From Corallococcus sp. CAG:1435 (lineage in GTDB: Bacteria; Bacillota; Clostridia; Christensenellales; CAG-314): a stretch of DNA of 7,310 nucleotides. Shown piece after piece: positions 1 through 4,550 of the stretch. The notes beneath the pieces are model-generated. The model was not told the DNA's origin. It saw only the letters and a list, made by a program, of their open reading frames with translations, and did no database searches. How positions within the stretch are numbered: the stretch's first letter is position 1; every line of letters begins with the position of its first letter. The stretch spans positions 1 through 7,310 of the forward strand of contig HF998449.1 in assembly GCA_000433775.1 (NCBI GenBank), read 5' to 3'. The position numbers and the translations under genes are program-made.

Positions 1-84
1 ACCGTTATTGATGAGTTAGAAATTCCGAACTATTCACTTGCGGAACAACAACACATAGTTGATATTAGGAGGAATATTGCATGA
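1..84 (+). CDS. hsdS: 3' end of an HsdS-like type I specificity frame (partial)
   Basis: Only the last 27 codons and a TGA stop are inside the window; the frame is open to the left edge. The peptide ends IPNYSLAEQQHIVDIRRNIA. The I-P-x-x-x-L-A-E-Q-Q-x-I-V-D pattern is the usual end of a target recognition domain (TRD) in HsdS, the subunit that gives a type I restriction-modification enzyme its DNA sequence specificity. In ordinary HsdS this boundary leads into a long helical spacer; here the frame stops seven residues after HIVD. Those last codons also contain the AGGAGG ribosome site of the next frame, and the TGA overlaps the next ATG as ATGA, so the pair looks translationally coupled. It runs opposite to hsdM. 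The family call rests on a short tail, so it could be one half of a split HsdS or a stored TRD cassette. Confidence 0.68.
   Translation, partial: TVIDELEIPNYSLAEQQHIVDIRRNIA
43..64 (+). repeat. TRD-end repeat, copy 1
   Basis: A 22-nt stretch whose last 13 nt, CACATAGTTGATA (52-64), are identical to the copy at 495-516, with a further GAACAA match in front and three central mismatches. It encodes the conserved EQxHIVD exit of the TRD. It may be conserved only because the protein motif is conserved, or it may be a recombination point for TRD exchange. Confidence 0.6.
67..72 (+). promoter_or_regulatory. Ribosome binding site inside the upstream hsdS end
   Basis: AGGAGG lies 8 nt before the ATG at 81 and falls within the final codons of the upstream frame, where it encodes Arg-Arg. 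With the ATGA stop/start overlap this fixes the start of the second HsdS frame and argues for coupled translation rather than chance juxtaposition. Confidence 0.75.
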
Positions 85-527
85 ACACCTATAAACTGCC
101 TGATTTTTGCAACTATGTAATGGGACAATCTCCATCATCTCAATTCTACAACTCAAATCGTGAAGGTTTGCCTTTTTTACAAGGCTGCACAACCTTTGGA
201 AGAATGTTTCCAACCTTTGATAAGTGGACGACTCAATACACAAGGACTTGTAAACCCAATGATGTTTTGATGTCTGTCCGTGCACCTGTTGGTGATTTGA
301 ATATGAGTCGAGATGTTATTGCTTTAGGACGAGGAGTAGCAGCATTATCTTTGAAACAAGGAGATAACCGTTATTTGTATTATTTGCTTATGGCAAATAG
401 ACAAAAGTTATCATCTTGCTCTACAGGCACAATCTACGAATCTATATCAAAAACTCAACTTGAAAACATAGTATTCGATGTGCACGAATCTGAAGAACAA
501 TGCCACATAGTTGATACCAAGTGTTAA
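81..527 (+). CDS. hsdS: Single-TRD HsdS-like specificity protein, short and lacking the coiled-coil spacer
   Basis: A 148-aa frame carrying one type I specificity (methylase_S) TRD. Typical features are the opening YKLPDFCNYVMGQSPSS (residues 4-20, the lgd...GqsPs pattern), LPFLQG (about 30-35), the KPNDVLMSVRAPVGDLN core (about 58-72), the RGVAAL stretch and the exit ISKTQLENIVF...EEQCHIVD. A TRD reads one half of a bipartite recognition site. A full HsdS has two TRDs and two helical spacers; this frame has one TRD and stops three residues after HIVD (TKC). The stop lies in TTAA shared with the convergent hsdM stop. It is therefore about one third of a normal HsdS and may not bind HsdM alone. 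Possible roles are a half-subunit needing a partner, a silent TRD donor in a rearranging locus, or a decayed remnant. The start is well supported by AGGAGG 8 nt upstream. The TRD assignment is fairly sure; activity is unknown. Confidence 0.8.
   Translation: MNTYKLPDFCNYVMGQSPSSQFYNSNREGLPFLQGCTTFGRMFPTFDKWTTQYTRTCKPNDVLMSVRAPVGDLNMSRDVIALGRGVAALSLKQGDNRYLYYLLMANRQKLSSCSTGTIYESISKTQLENIVFDVHESEEQCHIVDTKC
495..516 (+). repeat. TRD-end repeat, copy 2, next to hsdM
   Basis: The second copy of the 22-nt repeat (19 of 22 identical; 13 identical at 504-516) sits 452 bp after the first. Directly after it the similarity to copy 1 ends: copy 1 continues into the AGGAGG and the next start, whereas copy 2 runs 8 nt to the shared TTAA stop of hsdM. 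The abrupt change suggests a rearrangement junction. Confidence 0.6.
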
Positions 528-2113
528 TCGTCGCTATTTAGTATCGCATAAATTTTTTCGTCAAGTTCTCTGCCTTTTTCCATCAATTCTTTCAATTCTT
601 GCTTAACTCTTACTATCTCAGCTTTTACCTCCTCTTCAGACATTTTTCCGGAATCATCGATTCCGACATATCTTCCCGGAACGAGAGAATAGTCGGCCTC
701 TTTGATTTCGTCTATTGTTGCGGACTTACAAAAGCCCTTAACATCTTCGTAACCTTCGCCTTTCAACCAAGCGTGATAAACAGCGGCAATACTTTCAATA
801 TCGCCTTTGTTTTCATCACCATAGGTGGCAAGATTGTATGCTTTAACTTTTTCAATGAGTTCGTCATTGTCTTTATGACCGACCGTCACGTCGTTGTAAG
901 TCAACTCGCGGATTTTACGGTCAATCATAATTCCTTTTTCGCGGCAATCTATAAACAACGTTTTGCCTTTATTTCTGCAATCTTTACGCAAGAACCACAA
1001 ACAAGCGGGAATCGTAACTGTGCTGAAAAGATTTGTCGGCAGTGCAATAATGCAATCAACTATTCCTTCTTCAAGCATCTTTTGACGAATATTGTATTCT
1101 TGCTTTGAAGAAGTTGAAAGCGAACCGTTAGCCAAAACAAAGCCTGCAACACCTTTCGGCGACAATTTGCATATAATGTGCTGAATCCAAGCATAGTTTG
1201 CGTTACCTTGCGGGGGAATATCGTAAATCCAACGCGGATCTTCCAAAAGCGATGGTTGACCGTAATCGCTAATATTGAACGGGGGATTTGCCATAATGAA
1301 ATCGGCACGCAAAGTTTTGTGCTTATCATCGTGGAACGTATCACCGTAAGAATCGCCCAAATCCGCAGTAATACCGCGAATAGCCAAATTCATTTTAGCC
1401 ATACGCCACGTATCCGGGTTGAGTTCCTGTCCGTAAACAGAAATGTTGTTTATGTTGCCTTGGTGTTGTTTGATGAAGTTGACAGATTGTGAAAACATAC
1501 CGCCTGAGCCGCAGCAAGGATCGTAAACACGACCATTAAACGGCTCAATCATATTGACGATAAGGTCAACTACGCAACGGGGAGTATAGAATTCACCGCC
1601 TTTTTGACCGAATTTTTTTGAAAACTCGCCCAAGAAATACTCGTAGCACCTGCCAAACAAATCGCCGGTCATATTTTCGGTCGAAAGATTGTTAGAGAAA
1701 AGATCTACAAGCTCGCCCAAACGACGTTTGTCTACGTCGCCTTTGGAATAAACCTTCGGCAATATGCCACGAAGCTCATCGTTTTCTTTTTCTATATCAA
1801 TCAACGCTTGATCGAGAATAGTTCCGATTTTTTCGTCTTTAACAAATTTTTTTATATATCCCCAACGTGCGGTTTCAGGAATCCAAAAAACATTGTCTTC
1901 TGCGTAGGCGTCTTTTTCTTCTTCAAACCCGTCACCTTCAGCGACTAATTGTTTATATTTTGCATCAAAACGGTCTGAAACATATTTAAGAAAAATAAGT
2001 CCCAAAACCATTTTCATATAGTCGTGCGGCATAACCGCGCCGATAAGTTTATCTGCAGCCGCGTAAAGTGTTTTTTCAAGAGATTGAGTTTTTTCGACCT
2101 TTTCTTTAGCCAT
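524..2113 (-). CDS. hsdM: Type I restriction-modification DNA methyltransferase subunit HsdM
   Basis: A 529-aa N6-adenine methyltransferase subunit of a type I restriction-modification complex; it transfers methyl from S-adenosylmethionine to adenine at the site read by HsdS. Residues about 12-140 are the helical HsdM N-terminal domain (AADKLIGAVMPHDYMKMVLGLIFLKY region). The catalytic domain has GGEFYTP (172-178), the SAM-binding motif I DPCCGSGG (198-205), the acidic motif II GQELNP (E230), the catalytic motif IV NPPFN (276-280) and the ALPTNLF segment (358-363). The C-terminal part has DYSLVPGRYVG and ends in a charged helix (about 490-525) of the kind that contacts HsdS. Length and motifs are those of an intact enzyme. 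The ATG at 2113 is chosen for GGGAG 7 nt upstream and a promoter in front. Oddly, no hsdS follows on its own strand: the 3' side is an opposing HsdS frame sharing the TTAA stop, and hsdR is not in the window. Confidence 0.96.
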   Translation of the reverse strand: MAKEKVEKTQSLEKTLYAAADKLIGAVMPHDYMKMVLGLIFLKYVSDRFDAKYKQLVAEGDGFEEEKDAYAEDNVFWIPETARWGYIKKFVKDEKIGTILDQALIDIEKENDELRGILPKVYSKGDVDKRRLGELVDLFSNNLSTENMTGDLFGRCYEYFLGEFSKKFGQKGGEFYTPRCVVDLIVNMIEPFNGRVYDPCCGSGGMFSQSVNFIKQHQGNINNISVYGQELNPDTWRMAKMNLAIRGITADLGDSYGDTFHDDKHKTLRADFIMANPPFNISDYGQPSLLEDPRWIYDIPPQGNANYAWIQHIICKLSPKGVAGFVLANGSLSTSSKQEYNIRQKMLEEGIVDCIIALPTNLFSTVTIPACLWFLRKDCRNKGKTLFIDCREKGIMIDRKIRELTYNDVTVGHKDNDELIEKVKAYNLATYGDENKGDIESIAAVYHAWLKGEGYEDVKGFCKSATIDEIKEADYSLVPGRYVGIDDSGKMSEEEVKAEIVRVKQELKELMEKGRELDEKIYAILNSDD

Positions 2114-2166
2114 AAATGTTCTCCCGTTTCCTTATAGCAAAAACTATAGGAACATATTTTAGGTGT

Positions 2167-2195
2167 ATTATACCATAAATCTTGATAAAAATCAA
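2167..2195 (-). promoter_or_regulatory. Sigma-70-type promoter of hsdM
   Basis: On the minus strand TTGATT (plus 2190-2195) and TATAAT (plus 2167-2172) are separated by exactly 17 nt, and a TGG before TATAAT adds an extended -10. Transcription should begin near 2160, giving a leader of about 45 nt with GGGAG (2121-2125) before the ATG. A small perfect inverted repeat TTGAT-AAAA-ATCAA (2182-2195) covers the -35 and could be a repressor site, though it is short. Confidence 0.72.
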
Positions 2196-2235
2196 TGTGT
2201 ATTGTTAGTGGAAAGATTTTTTGTCGAAAAATTTT

Positions 2236-2262
2236 TGCAAATTGTTGCAATTTTTCGTAAAG
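2236..2262 (+). repeat. 27-bp direct repeat, upstream copy (operator-like)
   Basis: Identical over 27 bp to 2315-2341, 79 bp away. It contains an inverted repeat AAATTG-TTG-CAATTT (2239-2253), and TTGCAA occurs at 2235 and 2245, one helical turn apart. It lies 5 bp upstream of the ATPase -35 box and about 40 bp upstream of the hsdM -35 box. This is a plausible binding site for a regulator; no binding protein is identified. Confidence 0.8.
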
Positions 2263-2267
2263 CCCTA

Positions 2268-2296
2268 TTGACTTTTACGGTTATAACGGCTATAAT
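2268..2296 (+). promoter_or_regulatory. Strong sigma-70-type promoter of the ATPase / Hachiman cluster
   Basis: TTGACT (2268-2273), a 17-nt spacer and TATAAT (2291-2296) form a near-consensus promoter with a start expected near 2303. It is bracketed by the two 27-bp repeats. No convincing terminator was seen downstream before hamA, so the transcript may cover the ATPase, hamA and hamB. Confidence 0.8.
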
Positions 2297-2314
2297 AGAT
2301 ACTGGAAATAAAAA

Positions 2315-2341
2315 TGCAAATTGTTGCAATTTTTCGTAAAG
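2315..2341 (+). repeat. 27-bp direct repeat, leader copy (operator-like)
   Basis: Exact copy of 2236-2262, placed at about +12 to +38 of the predicted transcript. Its last four bases are the first four of the AAAGGAGG ribosome site. It could act as a DNA operator or, through the AAATTG/CAATTT arms, form a weak RNA hairpin just before the ribosome site. Confidence 0.8.
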
Positions 2342-2345
2342 GAGG
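2338..2345 (+). promoter_or_regulatory. Ribosome binding site setting the ATPase start at 2350
   Basis: AAAGGAGG is followed after 4 nt by ATG at 2350. The in-frame ATG at 2314 has no such site and would put the repeat into coding sequence, so 2350 is preferred. Confidence 0.8.
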
Positions 2346-2349
2346 CAAT

Positions 2350-3606
2350 ATGCAGAGCATTAAAAGGGATACTTATTTACAAAGACTGAAAGATAGAGAA
2401 CAAAACGGTTTGGTAAAAATAGTTACCGGAATTCGTCGCTGCGGTAAATCCTATCTTCTTAATACTCTTTTTTACGAATATCTTAAAGAAAAAGGCGTAA
2501 AAGACGATCATATTATAAAAATTTCGCTCGACGATGACGAAAACAGCGACTTGCTTTTACCAAAAGCATTAAGCCGCTACATTAAAAATCTGATTGTTGA
2601 CGACGAATTATATTACGTTCTACTCGATGAAATACAACTTGCAGATAATTTCGTCGGAGTACTGAACGGGCTTTTAAAGCTCCCGAACGTCGATATTTAC
2701 GTTACCGGCAGTAATTCTAAATTTTTATCAACCGATATTGTTACCGAGTTTCGCGGTCGTGGCGACGAAGTCCGCATTTTGCCACTATCCTTTTCCGAGT
2801 TTATGTCTGTTTATAATGGCTCGGCTATACAGGGGTGGAAAGAATATTACACTTACGGCGGACTCCCCCTTGTTCTCGCGCAAAAAAGCGAAGAATCAAA
2901 AATGAACTATCTGAAAGGACAACTCAAAAACGTCTACTTAAACGATATTATCGACCGCAACCGCATTCAAAACGAAGAACAAATTAACGCTGTATTGGAA
3001 ATTCTTGCATCAAGTATTGGCTCGCTTACCAATCCCCTAAAACTCTCAAATACTTTTAGAAGCGTGGCTAATTTGCCGATTGCGGACAAAACCGTTTCAA
3101 ACTACCTTGCGTGTTTAGAAGATGCGTTTTTGGTTGACAAAGCCAAGCGTTATGACGTTAAGGGTAAAAAATATCTTTCTACCCCATCCAAATACTACTT
3201 CACCGATTTGGGGCTTAGAAATGCTACTCTCAATTTCCGCCAACAAGAAGAAAATCACATTATGGAAAACGTGATTTATCTTGAACTCTTGAAGCGTGGT
3301 TTTTCTGTGGACGTAGGTATCGTAGAAACTTCAAAACGCAACGCAGAAGGAAAAATCGTCCGCAACTATGCCGAGGTAGATTTTATCGCTAATCGCGGAA
3401 ATAATAAGTTCTATATTCAATCGGCTTTTGCAATGGATACAGAAGAAAAGCAAGCCCAAGAAAAGAATTCTTTACTGAATATCAAAGACTTTTTCAAAAA
3501 AATAATTGTCGTAAAAGACGATATCAAGCGTAAACGCGATGAAAACGGCATAGTCACTATGAGCATTTACGACTTTTTACTCGATGAAGAAAGTATAGAG
3601 TATTGA
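2350..3606 (+). CDS. AAA_14 / DUF4143-type P-loop ATPase
   Basis: A 418-aa member of the widespread ATPase family with an N-terminal AAA domain and a C-terminal DUF4143 region; its cellular role is not established. Residues 27-34 (GIRRCGKS) are Walker A, 90-96 (VLLDEIQ) Walker B, and VTGSNS (118-123) a sensor-1-like strand, followed by EFRGRGDEVRILPLSFSEF (133-151), the usual family stretch. After a helical linker (about 185-220) comes a winged-helix-like part with a KYYFTDLGLRNA segment (281-292). The tail resembles a restriction-endonuclease-like fold: E306/E312 in ENVIYLELLKRG, EVDFI (342-346) and YIQSA (355-359), where the usual E/Q-x-K lysine is missing, so nuclease activity is doubtful. 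It is transcribed away from hsdM from a strong promoter flanked by 27-bp repeats, and hamA follows after 41 bp. Such ATPases often occur beside mobile or defence genes, but a functional link to HamAB is inference. Composition matches hsdM, not hamAB. Confidence 0.88.
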   Translation: MQSIKRDTYLQRLKDREQNGLVKIVTGIRRCGKSYLLNTLFYEYLKEKGVKDDHIIKISLDDDENSDLLLPKALSRYIKNLIVDDELYYVLLDEIQLADNFVGVLNGLLKLPNVDIYVTGSNSKFLSTDIVTEFRGRGDEVRILPLSFSEFMSVYNGSAIQGWKEYYTYGGLPLVLAQKSEESKMNYLKGQLKNVYLNDIIDRNRIQNEEQINAVLEILASSIGSLTNPLKLSNTFRSVANLPIADKTVSNYLACLEDAFLVDKAKRYDVKGKKYLSTPSKYYFTDLGLRNATLNFRQQEENHIMENVIYLELLKRGFSVDVGIVETSKRNAEGKIVRNYAEVDFIANRGNNKFYIQSAFAMDTEEKQAQEKNSLLNIKDFFKKIIVVKDDIKRKRDENGIVTMSIYDFLLDEESIEY

Positions 3607-3610
3607 TAAA

Positions 3611-3625
3611 TATAATGCTGCAGCA
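3611..3625 (+). promoter_or_regulatory. Possible -10 box and palindrome before hamA
   Basis: TATAAT (3611-3616) overlaps the perfect 10-bp palindrome TGCTGCAGCA (3616-3625) in the 41-bp gap. No -35 box is present at the right distance, so an independent hamA promoter is only a possibility. The palindrome might be an operator; it is not a terminator, since no T-run follows. Confidence 0.25.
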
Positions 3626-3634
3626 CTAACATGT

Positions 3635-3641
3635 AAGGAGG
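3635..3641 (+). promoter_or_regulatory. Ribosome binding site setting a GTG start for hamA
   Basis: AAGGAGG sits 6 nt before GTG at 3648. No ATG in this frame lies close to a comparable site, so the GTG start is accepted. Confidence 0.75.
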
Positions 3642-3647
3642 TAAACT

Positions 3648-4550
3648 GTGCTAAACAATTTTACAAGAAATCTATCAAAGGTTCCTCTATCTAATCACAA
3701 GTTAGATGAATTTTGGTATTGTACATATGAGTTTGAGGGCGATATACACGAATTTTTGGCAGATGAATTAATAAAAAATAACAAAATATTATCATACATG
3801 AAAGAAAACGATCAAGACTCATTAAGTTTTCTAAAAACCAATTTAGAAGATAAGCTAAAAACACTTAAAAACTCATTAAAAAACCCAAAAGAAGGATATA
3901 AAAAAAATGATGGAATATATATGAACTTGCTGTCTTACGAAGCCCTAAAAGAATTCCATGATGTTTTACCACTTTATTTATTACAACGTAGTGATATTGA
4001 AAATCCAAAATTTGGCGTTGACTCTGTATTCTACAGAGGAGATCGTATATGGGTATTTGAATTTAAAACCAGTACATCTACACTTAATGAAAACGCGACA
4101 GCAAAGAAAGTTTATGAAGGCGTAGAATCATTATTTTGTAAAGGGGATATAAAAACAGCTTCGCTATATGATTGTAAGACTAATATTCGAAATAATGATT
4201 TAGATCCCAAATTACTAGAGGTTACTGAAGAACTAATAAGCAATCGTAGCGATACTGAAAAGCTCTTAAGCAATGCCAGCTTGGTTTTTAATGTTTGTAT
4301 CGTTTCTCCTAGCGACACTTTTTCACAGGAAGAAATAAAAAAATATATAAAAAAGGAGTATTTGGATTGTAAAAACTGCATAGCGAGCGGCTCTGATTGC
4401 AAACAGTTCACTTGCCCAAGATTTGAAAAAATAAAGATATTTAACGCTTTTCATGTCCAATTACCTACGGATTTTTCTTTAGAAAGATTATACGATAAAA
4501 TAATTAAAAAAATGGAAGGAAAAGATTATGAGCAAAAAAATGCAGAATGA
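3648..4550 (+). CDS. hamA: HamA-like (DUF1837) nuclease of a Hachiman defence system
   Basis: A 300-aa protein matching the DUF1837/HamA plan: a PD-(D/E)xK nuclease partnered with a helicase. The nuclease core is visible as FGVDSVF (D125) followed by IWVFEFKTS (E138, K140), the D...ExK signature, preceded by a helix ending in LPLYLLQRS (about 107-115). Hachiman HamA is known to be held by HamB and to cut DNA broadly after phage infection, blocking phage spread. A notable extra is C241-x2-C244-x6-C251-x4-C256, which could bind zinc or an iron-sulfur cluster. The GTG start has AAGGAGG 6 nt upstream. The 3' end overlaps hamB by 23 bp, as expected for a coupled two-gene module. Composition is much more AT-rich than the upstream genes. 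Identification rests on the motif, the size and the helicase neighbour; I could not align it. It might be another DUF1837-like nuclease-helicase pair. Confidence 0.78.
   Translation: MLNNFTRNLSKVPLSNHKLDEFWYCTYEFEGDIHEFLADELIKNNKILSYMKENDQDSLSFLKTNLEDKLKTLKNSLKNPKEGYKKNDGIYMNLLSYEALKEFHDVLPLYLLQRSDIENPKFGVDSVFYRGDRIWVFEFKTSTSTLNENATAKKVYEGVESLFCKGDIKTASLYDCKTNIRNNDLDPKLLEVTEELISNRSDTEKLLSNASLVFNVCIVSPSDTFSQEEIKKYIKKEYLDCKNCIASGSDCKQFTCPRFEKIKIFNAFHVQLPTDFSLERLYDKIIKKMEGKDYEQKNAE
4359..4416 (+). other. Four-cysteine cluster coding segment in hamA
   Basis: Codons 238-256 of hamA encode YLDCKNC...DCKQFTC, with Cys 241, 244, 251 and 256. The C-x2-C-x6-C-x4-C spacing, C-terminal to the nuclease core, is compatible with a zinc or Fe-S site. 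Other cysteines (164, 176, 217) are scattered and could contribute. Metal binding is inferred from spacing alone. Confidence 0.5.

Noticed and set aside
53..118. 9-bp inverted repeat ACATAGTTG (53-61) / CAACTATGT (110-118) as an inversion site
   Set aside because: It is only 9 bp, lies within TRD coding sequence, and inversion would destroy the second frame; chance is a reasonable explanation.
599..1108. Long plus-strand frame opposite hsdM
   Set aside because: It is antisense to conserved HsdM motifs, has no ribosome site and resembles no known protein.
2014..2250. Minus-strand frame covering the hsdM start and promoter
   Set aside because: It runs through the hsdM promoter and 5' end in another frame and lacks a ribosome site.
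2314..2349. Upstream ATG extending the ATPase by 12 residues
   Set aside because: No ribosome site precedes it, and it would place the 27-bp repeat and AAAGGAGG inside the coding sequence; the ATG at 2350 fits much better.
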